The notes under the pieces are model-generated. The model searched no databases and was not told the origin of the DNA. It saw only the letters and a program-made list of their open reading frames with translations. This document shows positions 27,630 through 37,427 of a stretch of DNA of 64,000 bases, one piece after another. The position numbers and the translations under genes are program-made. Source of the DNA: Nitrosomonas stercoris (GTDB taxonomy: Bacteria; Pseudomonadota; Gammaproteobacteria; Burkholderiales; Nitrosomonadaceae); assembly GCA_006742785.1 (NCBI GenBank), contig AP019755.1, positions 806,001 through 870,000 on the forward strand, given 5' to 3'. Within the stretch, counting starts at the first letter, position 1. Every line of letters begins with the position of its first letter.

Positions 27630-28766
27630 TCAGGTTGTAGCGCTATCCAATTCCGCAGGTACGCTAATATCCGACGATAGTTCTGGCGCATTGCCTCCCA
27701 CTGTTTGATAACGTTTCAATTGGAATACATAAGCCAATACATGTGCGACTGCGGTGTACAAGGTTTCAGGAATTTCACTATCCAGCTCCACATGGTGATA
27801 CAGCGCTCGTGCCAACGGCGGAACTTCCAGTATCGGAATATGGTGTTCAGTGGCCAGTTCACGGATACGAGCAGCAACCAATTGCGAGCCTTTGGCAATC
27901 ACTTTTGGTGCCCGCATGGAGCGATCCTGATATTTCAAGGCAACCGCATAATGAGTTGGGTTTGTGACTACAACATCAGCCTTGGGCACTTCTGCCATCA
28001 TGCGACGACGTGCCATTTCACGCTGCATACTCCGAATACGCCCCTTGATCTGAGGATCACCTTCGTCTTCTTTGTTTTCTTTGCGTAAATCTTCCTTGGA
28101 CATGCGTAATTGCCGTGCGTGATTCCAAAGTTGGAAGGGCACATCAATTAGCACCAGCAACACCATCGCTCCCACAATCAGCATAAAAGTCATACCGATC
28201 AATCTGCCAATTCCTGCCAAACTGCTATCCATTGACATGCCAATCAGATCCAGCACATCTTGTTTATGGCTCCAGATGATAGCGGCAGCAACACCGCCAA
28301 TCACCGCCGCTTTGGCAATTGCTTTAATCAATTCAACCAAGCCACGCGATGAAAAAATTCTTTTAAACCCATTAGCTGGATTAAGTCGCTTAAAATCAGG
28401 AACAAGTGCTTTGGTGCTGAATAGCCAACCGCTCAATAACATAGGAGATAGCAACGCTACGATTAATAAGCATCCCAGCAAGGGAGCAATGGCCAGCAAG
28501 CCATCCAACATTAAACTAAAGAATCTGGGTGCCAGTAACGCCGGATCAAACACTACTTCTCGTTCCACTCGCAAGCCACTTTCCAGCATGACAGTCAGTT
28601 TCTGAATGATGAACGAACCGATGCCCCACAAGCTGGCAGAAGCAGCCATCAACAGGGCAAAGGTGGTGAGTTCTTGCGAACGTGCAACCTGTCCTTCCTC
28701 CCGCGCTTTTTGCAAACGCTTGGGGGAAGCCGGTTCAGTACGTTCAAGATCGTTATCGTCAGCCAT
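27630..28766 (-). CDS. flhB: Flagellar export switch protein FlhB
   Basis: Export-apparatus protein that switches substrate specificity after self-cleavage. Four membrane segments (for example LLGCLLIVALLSPMLLSGWL and MLIVGAMVLLVLIDVPF) precede a cytoplasmic domain with the autocleavage motif VVTNPTHYAVALKY near residue 267. The frame opens upstream at 28832, but the start is set at 28766, where MADDNDLERTEPASPKRLQK matches the family N-terminus and a GAGGAA ribosome site precedes the ATG. An IS630-type element lies 165 bp upstream, so the native promoter region may have been separated from more distant sequence. Confidence 0.95.
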   Translation of the reverse strand: MADDNDLERTEPASPKRLQKAREEGQVARSQELTTFALLMAASASLWGIGSFIIQKLTVMLESGLRVEREVVFDPALLAPRFFSLMLDGLLAIAPLLGCLLIVALLSPMLLSGWLFSTKALVPDFKRLNPANGFKRIFSSRGLVELIKAIAKAAVIGGVAAAIIWSHKQDVLDLIGMSMDSSLAGIGRLIGMTFMLIVGAMVLLVLIDVPFQLWNHARQLRMSKEDLRKENKEDEGDPQIKGRIRSMQREMARRRMMAEVPKADVVVTNPTHYAVALKYQDRSMRAPKVIAKGSQLVAARIRELATEHHIPILEVPPLARALYHHVELDSEIPETLYTAVAHVLAYVFQLKRYQTVGGNAPELSSDISVPAELDSATT

Positions 28767-28931
28767 AGTCAATTCCTCGTAATGACTGAGATTATCCGTA
28801 TTTACACGGCAATTGATGTCGTAAACAAACAACGAATTAGGCGACTAATCAAATAATTTCAATCAGAGAAAAGCAAGGAAAAAGAAGCAAATATGCCAAC
28901 AGTATTTTCAGGAAAAGCCGTTATCTGGCTT

Positions 28932-29964
28932 TAGAGCATTTCTCGTTTAGTTAGATACATAGCCGGAGTTGGTGAAGTAGTTACGGCATTCCTGGGGCCG
29001 GATGGTTTCAATGATGCTGCCGATAGCGGTCCAGAGAGCATCAAAGGATCGTTCGGCGGCTTTACGCAGGAGGGTTTTGATTTTGGAGAAGACCTGTTCA
29101 ATGGGGTTGAGGTCGGGAGAATAAGGCGGCAGATAAAGGATTTCTGCACCTTTGTCCTTGATCATCTCCCGGACACCGGCAACCTTGTGGCTGCTCAGGT
29201 TGTCGCAGATGACGATATCACCTGGCTTGAGTGCAGGGCAGAGCTGGGTTTCCACATAAACCAGGAAAGCTGCGCCATTCATGGGCGCATCCAGACACCA
29301 CGGCGCAAGCAAACCGTCAAGATGCAATCCGGCAACGAAAGTCATGGTTTTGTGACTGCCGGGAGCATGGTCATAGCATCGCTCTCCCACAGGACAGCGG
29401 CCATACTGCCTCGTCATGTCCGTGCTTGCTCCCGTTTCATCGAGAAAGATCAGGCGAGCGGGATCGCAGGTCTTTTGCCAGTCTCGCCAAATGAGCCTTG
29501 CCGCCGCCACGTCAGCACGCTCTTGTTCGCTGGCCTTCAGTGTTTTTTTTATAACTGTATCCCAGCGAGCGGATAAATCGGTCAACCGAGGAAACGTGGA
29601 CACGAACCCCCAAAGTCTCTTCAATCCAATCGCGCAGCTGCGCAAGCGTTATGTCCTTATCCTCCAGAAGCTTGCCCTTGACCTCTGCAGCATGGGCGCT
29701 CAACGCATGACGCCGGTAACCTCCAATCTTGCGCGGGGAAACGCTCCCTTCCCGTCTCCACAGGCAGGTTATCTTCGATACAAATGAGGGGCTGACTGAA
29801 TATTTATCGGCCACGGCCCTGATACTCAGACCCTTTTCTGTGTCCGCCACTACCCGCCAGCGCAAATCCTCTGAATAAGCTTTCGGCATCTCTCACCTCC
29901 TATCCTTTCTTATTTTAACGTACAGGGGAATTCCAGTGATTCTAATTAAAAGAAAAACGCTCTA
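28932..29964 (-). mobile_element. IS630-family insertion sequence, complete
   Basis: A 1033-bp element including TA at each end. The left end begins TAGAGCATTTCTCGTTTAGT. The right end, read inward, begins TAGAGCGTTTTTCTTTTAAT; these imperfect inverted repeats match at most positions. IS630/Tc1-type elements duplicate TA, which is what is seen at both tips. One transposase is encoded in two overlapping frames on the minus strand. The element lies 165 bp upstream of flhB and 111 bp from the neighbouring IS5-type element. Confidence 0.9.
28947..29889 (-). CDS. IS630-family transposase, two frames joined by frameshift
   Basis: The upstream frame (29512-29889) gives the HTH part: MPKAYSEDLRWRVVADTEKG, then IRAVADKYSVSPSFVSKI. 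The downstream frame (ending at 28947) carries the DDE catalytic domain: ARLIFLDETGASTDMTRQYG, GDIVICDNLSSHKV and LPPYSPDLNPIEQVFSKIKT. The frames meet at an A8 run (minus strand; 29543-29550) where YKK passes into KKTLKASEQ, requiring a +1 (or -2) shift. Slippery A-runs are used by many IS630 members for programmed frameshifting, so this is probably a working gene rather than a broken one. D-D-E residues are all present. Confidence 0.85.
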
Positions 29965-30075
29965 AATGAGAGACACCGCCCCGTCGCAAAAAATGAATTA
30001 ATCGCTTCGGATGACGAGAGATAACTATATTGAATTAGCAGGAACTTATATGAAACAACCTCAGAAAACTTCTAA
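29965..30075. other. Short sequence between two IS elements, possible split mini-ORF
   Basis: Original chromosomal sequence left between the IS630-type and IS5-type elements. An AGGA ribosome-site-like sequence is followed by ATGAAACAACCTCAGAAA at about 30049. If the IS5-type copy and one TAA are removed, this frame continues across the joint for 15 codons to TAA (MKQPQKTSKKYRQDE). It may be a small gene, a leader peptide or chance. Confidence 0.25.
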
Positions 30076-30924
30076 GAGCCTGTTTACGATCTTCTGAGTA
30101 ATAGTGCCAAGAAAGCCAAATGAATGAGCTGCAAGCTGGTATCAAGTTTACGTTCGCAGTTTTTCCATAATCTTCGGCACTTTTCCAGCCAGGCGAAACT
30201 ACGTTCCACTATCCAGCGCCTGGGCATAACCTTGAAGGTATGCAGTTTGCTGCGTTTGGCGATCTGCACGGTGACAGGTTTGCCCAGAATTTCTTGCACA
30301 CTTTCGGCAAATGGTGCTCCAGTATAGCCACCGTCACACAGCAAACCTTGCACTTGTCCCAAACTCGATCTGCAACGCTTCAAGGCCTGCAATGCACCGT
30401 TACGGTCAGTCACTTCCGCTGTCGTCACTGCAATGGCGTGCGGCAACCCCAAGGTATCAACAGCGATATGGCGCTTGATGCCCGACACCTTCTTGCCGGC
30501 GTCATAGCCTTTCTGGTCAGCCGTGTCTGTATTCTTCACGCTTTGCGCGTCCACAATCAAGAACGTGCTGCAAGCGTTGCGCCCCAGTTTCTCTCGGGCC
30601 GCGCCAACCTGATTTTTTTAATGCCTGCTCCAGCACGCTCACGCCGTGCTGGTCAGGCTCATTCCATTTGCGCCAATAGGCATATACACTCTGCCATTTG
30701 GGAAACTCTCCGGGCAAAAATCTCCACTGGCAACCAGTACGCAGCAGATACAGCACAGCACAAAATACTTCATACAAATCTATTGTCGTGGGTTTGGTGC
30801 TGCGCCTCACGCTACGCAATAGCGGCTCTATCTCGGCAAACTTCTCTTTGCTAATATCACTGGCATATTTTGTTCTCTTCATCCACGTATCGTAAGGAAT
30901 AATGATGAGATCGTAAACGGGCTC
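30076..30924 (-). mobile_element. IS5-type insertion sequence, copy 1 (849 bp)
   Basis: A complete element with ends GAGCCTGTTTACGATCT and, read inward from the right, GAGCCCGTTTACGATCT, flanked by TAA at 30073-30075 and 30925-30927. Its length (849 bp) and sequence match copy 2 at 48917-49765 except for about four single-base differences that I could find, so one copy arose recently from the other or from a common source. Both copies are in the same orientation. A short 3-bp TAA duplication is typical of the IS427-like branch of IS5. Confidence 0.93.
30084..30882 (-). CDS. IS5-family transposase (frameshifted), copy 1
   Basis: The first frame starts at an ATG at 30882: MKRTKYASDISKEKFAEIEP, then [20 protein letters not shown] (DUF4096-type N-terminal domain). 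The second frame ends at 30084 and holds the DDE domain: IVDAQSVKNTDTADQKGYDA, VQGLLCDGGYTGAPF, and PRRWIVERSFAWLEKCRRL with the catalytic Glu in the YREK-like region. They meet at an A7 run (30613-30619 on the minus strand) and need a +1 (or -2) shift. The same arrangement in copy 2 shows that this is the element's normal organisation, so the frameshift is probably programmed. Confidence 0.88.
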
Positions 30925-30977
30925 TAAAAAATATCGGCAAGATGAGTAAATGATCTGCTCATGGTGAGAAAATCTGA

Positions 30978-31118
30978 GAACCTGTTCAAGATTTCGATCA
31001 AGGAATGAAGTACAAGGCAAAATTGACCGAGAAAGCGGAGCATACTTGAAGTATGTGAGCATTTTGAGTTCAATTTCAACGCCGTAATGCGTCCTTCAGT
31101 AAGATATTGAACAGGTTC
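30978..31118. repeat. 141-bp MITE-like repeat with GAACCTGTTCAA ends
   Basis: A non-coding unit bounded by inverted ends GAACCTGTTCAAGATTTC (left) and GAACCTGTTCAATATCTT (right, read inward). The same end sequence closes the IS5-like fragment at 1-232, so this looks like a miniature element mobilised by that IS lineage. Internal features include CATACTTGAAGTATG, a 15-bp hairpin. Diverged relatives of the full length can be aligned at 41041-41192 and 42068-42207. It sits between IS5 copy 1 and the 3' end of prfC. Confidence 0.75.
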
Positions 31119-31172
31119 TAACAAAATAGGACCATGCCAATATATATAACAACGACATACAACCACCCGGCA

Positions 31173-32780
31173 TTATCTGTCCGTCTGAAACATCAAGCCG
31201 GAATGTTCGCGCATTTTGTGAAAACGAATGGCAGGCCAATTTTCTTCAGCCACGCTGATTTCAGCCGCAAAAGAGGCAAGGAAGGTTGGAGCATCTACTG
31301 CATCATAAGCAATGCGATGGGTATTAGCAGCAATGAAGCGTTGCAATTCTCGTGGGTTTTCAGCCGTTACCCAGCGTGCTAACTGATATTTAGCTGGCGC
31401 AATACGCGCCTCTACGCCATATTCATGTTTCAAACGATGAGTTACCACTTCAAATTGCAGCACACCGACAGCACCCAGTAACAAAATGCTGCCCAAATGT
31501 GGACGAAATACCTGAATAGCGCCTTCTTCGCCCAGCTGAGTTAACCCTAGCTTAAGTTGCTTGCTGCGCAATGGATCAGCAATTTCAACTGTGCGAAAAA
31601 TTTCAGGTGCAAAAAAAGGTAAGCCCGTAAATTGCAATTCATCTCCTTCCGTCAAGGTATCAGCTAATTGCAAGGTGCCATGATTGGGAATACCGATAAT
31701 GTCACCAGCATAAGCCGTTTCCAGCAGCTCACGTCGCTGAGAAAGGAAGGAAACCACAGTACTGGTCCGGACACTTTTGCTGCTGCGTGCCACCTTGAGA
31801 TTCATGCCACGTTTAAATTCACCGGAACAGATGCGTACAAAAGCAATACGATCCCGGTGAGCTGGGTTCATATTGGCCTGGATTTTGAATACCACTCCCG
31901 AAAACTTCGATTCTGTGGGCGATACCTCACGCTGAATAGCACTACGTGCTCCTGGAGGAGGAGCCAAATCAACCAGGGTATCCAGTACTTCTTGCACACC
32001 AAAATTATTAATGGCCGATCCAAAAAATACCGGCGTTTGTTGTCCAGCCAAAAATGCGGCTTGATCAAACTCTGCGGTTGCACCATCAATGAGCGCAATT
32101 TCTTGCTGAGCTTGCTCCAGCGGTGCACCGAAACGCTGTTTGATTTCCGATGTGTTCAAATCACGAACAATTGTCGTGCTTTCTTGTTCGGCATGATCCA
32201 ACCCAGCTTGAAAAACACGCATCAATTGATGGCGCAAATCATACACGCCGTGAAATCGTTTGCCAGATCCGACCGGCCAGGTAAATGGCACCACATCCAT
32301 CCCCAGCGCACCTTCAATTTCATCAATCAAATCCAATGGTTCGCGTACTTCACGATCCAATTTGTTAATAAAGGTAATAATCGGAGTGTTGCGTGCACGA
32401 CAGACCTGTAACAGGCGCAGAGTTTGTGATTCCACACCATTGGCAGCATCAATCACCATCAAAGCCGCATCCACTGCGGTCAATACGCGATAAGTATCTT
32501 CGGAAAAATCCTGGTGGCCAGGGGTATCCAGTAGATTAATAACACAATCTCGATACTCCATTTGCATGACGGAACTAGCCACGGAAATACCGCGCTGTTT
32601 TTCGATTTCCATCCAGTCAGAAGTAGCATGACGACTTGCTTTACGTGCTTTGACGCTGCCTGCAATATGAATTGCGCCAGAAAACAGCAGCAATTTTTCT
32701 GTCAAGGTAGTTTTGCCCGCATCTGGATGGGAAATAATGGCAAACGTTCGGCGACGTTTCACCTCGTGCTCAATCGTCAT
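31173..32780 (-). CDS. prfC: Peptide chain release factor 3
   Basis: GTPase that recycles RF1 and RF2 from the ribosome after peptide release; 535 residues, as usual. The P-loop is IISHPDAGKTTLTEKLLLFS. Other GTPase motifs are GISVASSVMQMEY (switch I), LLDTPGHQDFSEDTYR (G3) and ITFINKLDREVREP (G4 NKLD). RF3-specific blocks include FQIQANMNPAHRDRIAFVRI-like sequence and IGIPNHGTLQLADTL. It is 8 bp downstream of the ABC transporter ATPase gene and may be transcribed with it. Confidence 0.97.
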   Translation of the reverse strand: MTIEHEVKRRRTFAIISHPDAGKTTLTEKLLLFSGAIHIAGSVKARKASRHATSDWMEIEKQRGISVASSVMQMEYRDCVINLLDTPGHQDFSEDTYRVLTAVDAALMVIDAANGVESQTLRLLQVCRARNTPIITFINKLDREVREPLDLIDEIEGALGMDVVPFTWPVGSGKRFHGVYDLRHQLMRVFQAGLDHAEQESTTIVRDLNTSEIKQRFGAPLEQAQQEIALIDGATAEFDQAAFLAGQQTPVFFGSAINNFGVQEVLDTLVDLAPPPGARSAIQREVSPTESKFSGVVFKIQANMNPAHRDRIAFVRICSGEFKRGMNLKVARSSKSVRTSTVVSFLSQRRELLETAYAGDIIGIPNHGTLQLADTLTEGDELQFTGLPFFAPEIFRTVEIADPLRSKQLKLGLTQLGEEGAIQVFRPHLGSILLLGAVGVLQFEVVTHRLKHEYGVEARIAPAKYQLARWVTAENPRELQRFIAANTHRIAYDAVDAPTFLASFAAEISVAEENWPAIRFHKMREHSGLMFQTDR

Positions 32781-32788
32781 GGAAGATC

Positions 32789-34837
32789 CTATGGTTCTTG
32801 ATTAACAGGGGGATAAAGATGGCAATGCGTCGTATGGACCGTACTAAAACGGCTAACCGGTGGATATACTTCGCGACAAATCGGCATGACATGCGGGCAA
32901 CGCGGATGAAAATAACAACCTTGTGGCACATTGGCAGGCGAAGGAGGTTCACCTTGCAAAGCAATCACTTCTCGTTGTTGCGCATCAGATTCATACATTG
33001 GTACTGCCGACAGCAATGCTTGCGTATAGGGATGCTTAGGCGCATCCAGCACTTCATCAGTATCGCCATTTTCTACAATTCTTCCCAAATACATTACAGC
33101 CACTTCATCCGCCAGATAATCTACTACTGCAATGTTATGTGTAATTAACAAATAGGCAAGTTTTCGTTGCTGTTGCAGCGCTTTCAACAAATTCAAAATT
33201 TGTGCTTGTACCGACACATCCAGCGCGCTGGTAGGCTCATCACAAATCAATAATTGTGGATTAACTGCCAGTGCACGTGCAATTGCAATTCTTTGCCGTT
33301 GACCACCGGAAAATTCATGCGGATAACGCCATTTGGCTTCCAATGACAATCCAACCTGCTGCAACAAATCGTCCACCTGTTGTTCAACCGCTTCCTTGGA
33401 TGGCAATTTACCAATATTACGCCCGAGTGAACGAATGCCTTCTTCAATGATTTCAACAATGCGCATGCGTGGATTCAGTGAAGCATGCGGATCCTGGAAG
33501 ATAATTTGAAATTCAGCTCGTTTTTTTAATAACTGCTGGCGTTTTAGCTCGGATAGCTCATCACCTTGTACGCGAATACTGCCGGCTGTCGTTGGAATCA
33601 ACTGCATAATTCCTTTGCCCACTGTGGTTTTGCCACAGCCGGATTCTCCCACCAACGCTAGCGTTTTACCATGAGCAATTTGCAACGATACGCCATCAAC
33701 TGCTTTGATATACCCCACCGTTCGTTTGAACAATCCTTTGCGAATCGGAAAATGCACTTTTAGATGCTGCACATTCAATAACAACTGATCTGTACTGGCA
33801 TCAGCCGCATAATTCTTCACAGGATGCTTAACAGCTGGCACAGATGTCACACCAGACAAGAATTTGTCAGCTTGATCTGGGTAAAGATGACAGCGGACAT
33901 GATGCTGGGGAGCAATTTCTACCCAAGGTGGAATCTCTTGATGACATTTTTCCCAGGCAAAATCACAACGATCAGCAAAGCGACAACCGATAAAAGCATG
34001 TGAAAGTGGTGGTACATTGCCAGGAATCACTACTAATTCCTGGTGACGTTTTTTCCGGGTGGGCAGTGCAGAAAATAACTTATGAGAATACGGATGAGCT
34101 GGCGCTTGAAAGAAGGTTGCACGATCCGTTGTTTCAATGATTTCACCTGCGTACATGACAGCAATACGCTGCGCCATTTCGGCCACCACCCCCAGATCAT
34201 GCGTAATCAGCAAAATGGCCATATTTTCCTGCTGCTGTAACGATCGCATGAGCGCCAACACTTGCGCCTGAATGGTAACATCCAGTGCGGTAGTCGGCTC
34301 ATCTGCAATTAACAATGCTGGTTTACTTGCCAACGCCATGGCAATCATGACGCGTTGTTTCATTCCTCCCGAAAACTGAAAAGGATATTCTTTGATACGT
34401 TGCACCGGATCAGGAATGCCAACTTGCTGCAGCAATTCCAGAATACGCGCTTGCGCAGCTGCACCACGCAAACTGGTGTGCTGTATTAATACCTCTTCAA
34501 TTTGCTCACCAGTCGTCATCACTGGATTCAGGCTCAGCATCGGCTCCTGAAAGATCATACCAATACGATTGCCACGCACTCTGCGCATGGCGAATTCCGG
34601 CAAAGCAAGCAGCTCATTGCCATTTAGACGAATACTGCCATGCGTAATCCTGCCAGCATCCGGCAACAATCGCATAATTGATAGTGCGGTCATGGATTTT
34701 CCACAACCTGATTCCCCTAACAGTGCAAAGGTTTCGCCCGGGTGAATAGTCAACGACAATCCATCCACAGCACGTACAGGTTGCTGGGCAGTGTGAAGCT
34801 GCACTTTGAGTGCATCAATTTCAAGTAATGCTGTCAT
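32789..34837 (-). CDS. Dipeptide/oligopeptide-type ABC transporter, fused double ATPase
   Basis: A 682-residue protein with two complete ABC ATPase domains, as in YejF and GsiA, that powers import of peptides or similar solutes. Domain 1 has [40 protein letters not shown] and [20 protein letters not shown]. Domain 2 has [40 protein letters not shown] and [20 protein letters not shown]. Each is followed by the C-terminal oligopeptide-transporter segment with paired Cys ([30 protein letters not shown]). It overlaps the permease gene by 4 bp. Substrate cannot be determined. Confidence 0.93.
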   Translation of the reverse strand: MTALLEIDALKVQLHTAQQPVRAVDGLSLTIHPGETFALLGESGCGKSMTALSIMRLLPDAGRITHGSIRLNGNELLALPEFAMRRVRGNRIGMIFQEPMLSLNPVMTTGEQIEEVLIQHTSLRGAAAQARILELLQQVGIPDPVQRIKEYPFQFSGGMKQRVMIAMALASKPALLIADEPTTALDVTIQAQVLALMRSLQQQENMAILLITHDLGVVAEMAQRIAVMYAGEIIETTDRATFFQAPAHPYSHKLFSALPTRKKRHQELVVIPGNVPPLSHAFIGCRFADRCDFAWEKCHQEIPPWVEIAPQHHVRCHLYPDQADKFLSGVTSVPAVKHPVKNYAADASTDQLLLNVQHLKVHFPIRKGLFKRTVGYIKAVDGVSLQIAHGKTLALVGESGCGKTTVGKGIMQLIPTTAGSIRVQGDELSELKRQQLLKKRAEFQIIFQDPHASLNPRMRIVEIIEEGIRSLGRNIGKLPSKEAVEQQVDDLLQQVGLSLEAKWRYPHEFSGGQRQRIAIARALAVNPQLLICDEPTSALDVSVQAQILNLLKALQQQRKLAYLLITHNIAVVDYLADEVAVMYLGRIVENGDTDEVLDAPKHPYTQALLSAVPMYESDAQQREVIALQGEPPSPANVPQGCYFHPRCPHVMPICREVYPPVSRFSTVHTTHCHLYPPVNQEP

Positions 34838-36327
34838 GCGCGTTCTGTGCTGTTACTTTGGGAAGTCAGGGATGCTGCGTCATCTTCTGCCTGAACGGCG
34901 TTGTCCGTGTGCTTGTTATGAGCCGAACTACGTGGATCAAACGCATCTTGTACTGCATCCGAAAACAAATTGGCACTTAATACCAAAGCCAGCATAAACG
35001 TAAAAGCAGCGAACAACGTCCACCAAACCATGGGTTCACGCGCCATCTCCAATCGAGAAGCGTTAATCATAGTGCCAAAGCTGATGGTAGAAGGATCCAC
35101 ACCGACACCAATGTAGGAAAGCACCGCTTCTGCCAGAACCAAACCACTAAAATCCATTACAGTTGTAATCAATACGATATGTATCACATTGGGTAAAATA
35201 TGGCGCGTAATGATACGCCAATGCGACACACCAAACGCATGCGCAGCCTGGATATATTCCATTTCACGCAATTTGAGGGTTTCACCTCGCAGCAATCGAC
35301 ATAATCCAGTCCAGCTGGTAATGCCTAAAATCATGCAAAGAAATAACAAACGTAGATCGGCACGCGCTGCAGTGGTATCCAGCGAATCCGCATTCATCTC
35401 AATATAAACCTGCATCATGAGCACTGCGGCCGCAATCAGCAATACACTAGGAATAGAGTTGAGCGTGGTATAGATATATTGAATAACGTCATCCACCCAG
35501 CCACGAAAATAACCGGCCGCGATTCCTAGCAGCAGGGCAAACGGCAACATGATCAGCGTAGTCAGTGTGCCAATAATCAATCCAACACGCACACTTTTAA
35601 GCGCCAAATACAAAACATCCAGCCCGACTTTGTCTGTTCCTAAAACATGATAATGCGTGGATAAGGCAGCTACTGCACCACTTAATACTAAAATAACAGC
35701 TAATGTAATCCATATTGCGCGCCAAGGAACCAATGTTTTGCCATGCCATATCATAACCTGCATGGCCACAAACGAAACATGACAACGCCTTGCCTGGATA
35801 CCACCCAAAACACATACCAATCCTAACCAAACCAACCATCCTATCCCCGCACCAACAGAGAATCGCCAACTCACATCGCCGATCAATTCAGTTTCCGGGT
35901 CATCCAAATGCGCCCCACCAAAGGTTAAACGAGCAAAATCCCATACTCGCTCTCCCTCAGCAGTAAGAATCATTTGTTTGGTATATAAATATGCGGACAA
36001 AGGCGCAGAATAGGTTTTTTCCACTTGCGTGCGTAATGGCGTCACCAGCACATCAAACACACTCAGCACCTCGGCACTGTAAATTTTTTCATCAGCCGTA
36101 CCAACTTGCTCCAAAACCGGGCGAAAATGGATCGTATCTAGCAATCCTATTAGCAAAAAACACGCCAAAATGGTGAGTGCGGACATACCACTTGCACTAC
36201 GCATGACCTTACGCCAAGAAGCAAGCATATGTTCGTGTCGCCGGGCATAAATAACAAAAACAACACCCACTATCACGAGTGAATAAATGAGTGCGTCTGT
36301 CCAGAGCACAATAGGTTGAAAAGACAT
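34834..36327 (-). CDS. ABC transporter permease, DppC/YejE type
   Basis: A 497-residue inner-membrane permease, much longer than the usual 300. The C-terminal 270 residues form the binding-protein-dependent transport domain: LKSVRVGLIIGTLTTLIML, FALLLGIAAGYFRGWVDDVI, and the family closing motif AVLSYIGVGVDPSTISFGTM. The N-terminal 220 residues add extra membrane segments (ALIYSLVIVGVVFVIYA, MSALTILACFLLIGLLD) and a periplasmic region; such an extension occurs in YejE-like permeases. The usual partner permease (YejB/DppB) and a solute-binding protein are not next to it. Confidence 0.88.
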   Translation of the reverse strand: MSFQPIVLWTDALIYSLVIVGVVFVIYARRHEHMLASWRKVMRSASGMSALTILACFLLIGLLDTIHFRPVLEQVGTADEKIYSAEVLSVFDVLVTPLRTQVEKTYSAPLSAYLYTKQMILTAEGERVWDFARLTFGGAHLDDPETELIGDVSWRFSVGAGIGWLVWLGLVCVLGGIQARRCHVSFVAMQVMIWHGKTLVPWRAIWITLAVILVLSGAVAALSTHYHVLGTDKVGLDVLYLALKSVRVGLIIGTLTTLIMLPFALLLGIAAGYFRGWVDDVIQYIYTTLNSIPSVLLIAAAVLMMQVYIEMNADSLDTTAARADLRLLFLCMILGITSWTGLCRLLRGETLKLREMEYIQAAHAFGVSHWRIITRHILPNVIHIVLITTVMDFSGLVLAEAVLSYIGVGVDPSTISFGTMINASRLEMAREPMVWWTLFAAFTFMLALVLSANLFSDAVQDAFDPRSSAHNKHTDNAVQAEDDAASLTSQSNSTERA

Positions 36328-36508
36328 GGTAATCAGATTTGAGATTTCAACAGTAATAACGCGCTATTGTAGCGTAACGGAGACAATCAATAACACTGAT
36401 CCACAAATGGAACAAAAAACATCATTTGATCTAATTAATTGTTTTTCACAGATAAACTGTGATAAAAACATAGCATTATAAAAATGACATTAAAATATCA
36501 AGTTTTTC

Positions 36509-36535
36509 TAAAGTTACGAAATTATGCGCCGTTAG
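36509..36535 (+). promoter_or_regulatory. Sigma-28 (FliA) promoter of flgM
   Basis: TAAAGTTA at 36509-36516, an 11-bp spacer, then GCCGTTAG at 36528-36535. This is very close to the enterobacterial FliA consensus TAAAGTTT-N11-GCCGATAA, with the spacer exact. It lies 45 bp before the flgM start, so flgM and flgN should be late flagellar genes under the sigma factor encoded at 22660-23382. Confidence 0.85.
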
Positions 36536-36580
36536 ACGTGCCTAACATTCGCGAATATTTATTTCAAAAGGGGTTTTATT

Positions 36581-36883
36581 GTGAAAATAAATCGAACATC
36601 ACCAGGACGCACAGAACTTGCTGCTGGTGTGGCTCAAAAAAAAATAGAACGAGCAGATGATTCCAAAAAGGGAGCAGCCACAAAAAATGAACATGTGCAT
36701 CTCAGCACACTTTCATCCGGCGCTCGAACATCAGATGCCAGTGCGAGCATCGTAGATGCAGCCAAAGTTGCAGAAATTAAACAAGCCATCAGCGAAGGTC
36801 GTTTCAAAGTGAACTCCGATGTAGTAGCAGACCGACTGCTAGAAACAGTCAAAGAATTGATCCAAAACAAACGTTCGACATAG
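36581..36883 (+). CDS. flgM: Anti-sigma-28 factor FlgM
   Basis: A 100-residue protein that binds and inhibits FliA until the hook is finished, then is exported. The start is the usual MKINRTSP-type flagellar N-terminus. The C-terminal FliA-binding part is typical: VDAAKVAEIKQAISEGRFKV followed by NSDVVADRLLETVKELI. It starts with GTG preceded by AAAGGGG. A sigma-28 promoter stands upstream, giving feedback control. flgN follows after a 1-bp gap. Confidence 0.93.
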   Translation: MKINRTSPGRTELAAGVAQKKIERADDSKKGAATKNEHVHLSTLSSGARTSDASASIVDAAKVAEIKQAISEGRFKVNSDVVADRLLETVKELIQNKRST

Positions 36884-36884
36884 T

Positions 36885-37352
36885 ATGAACAAAAATTTGG
36901 GCACAGAAGATTCGCAACAAAAGGATATATTAGAGCTTGTTTTACAGCATCAACTCGAGAATACACGCCTGTTTCTTGGTTTACTTGAACGTGAACAAGC
37001 ACTGCTGGCCTCAGGAGAACTGGAAAGTCTATCCAAGTTGATTGCAGATAAGGAACAAATCGTTTCTCAGCTTGCGCAACTGGATGTGCAAATCAACCAG
37101 CTTTTAGCCACAGCTGGTTTCTCCAAAGGTATTCAAGGCATAAAAAATTGGATTACGACCAATCAATCAGATGCGACAATTGCGCACAAATGGGAAGAGT
37201 TACTTTCTCTGACTCGTCGTGCTCAGCAATTGAATCAAACAAACGCCAGCATCGTTTCCACTCGATTACGCCACGCACAGCAGACACTTGGCGCATTACG
37301 CGATATGACGGGACATACAGCGCTTTATAATCCCAAAGGGCAAATAACCTAA
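36885..37352 (+). CDS. flgN: FlgN-type flagellar export chaperone
   Basis: A 155-residue helical protein downstream of flgM, in the position and with the features of FlgN, the chaperone for the hook-associated proteins FlgK and FlgL. It contains LLEREQALLASGELESLSKL and IADKEQIVSQLAQLDVQINQ, typical of the FlgN coiled-coil N-terminal half. The C-terminal part includes RRAQQLNQTNASIVSTRLRH, where FlgN proteins carry the conserved NG/N-x-x-I block. No catalytic residues are expected. The gene is read from the flgM promoter. Confidence 0.88.
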   Translation: MNKNLGTEDSQQKDILELVLQHQLENTRLFLGLLEREQALLASGELESLSKLIADKEQIVSQLAQLDVQINQLLATAGFSKGIQGIKNWITTNQSDATIAHKWEELLSLTRRAQQLNQTNASIVSTRLRHAQQTLGALRDMTGHTALYNPKGQIT

Positions 37353-37427
37353 AACCCATCGCCTCAGCGCCATCATCTCTGTTTGAGTCCATTCAAATAT
37401 CTTATATCTTCAATTATTTTGCCAGAA

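Noticed and set aside
29187-29787. Plus-strand open frames across the IS630 element
   Set aside because: They mirror the transposase gene on the opposite strand and show no family resemblance.
28947-29889. Calling the IS630 transposase a pseudogene
   Set aside because: The two frames meet exactly at an A8 run and both parts are otherwise clean, which fits programmed frameshifting.
30240-30854. A 204-codon plus-strand frame in IS5 copy 1
   Set aside because: It is antisense to the transposase; a shorter version appears at the same place in copy 2, as expected for a shadow.
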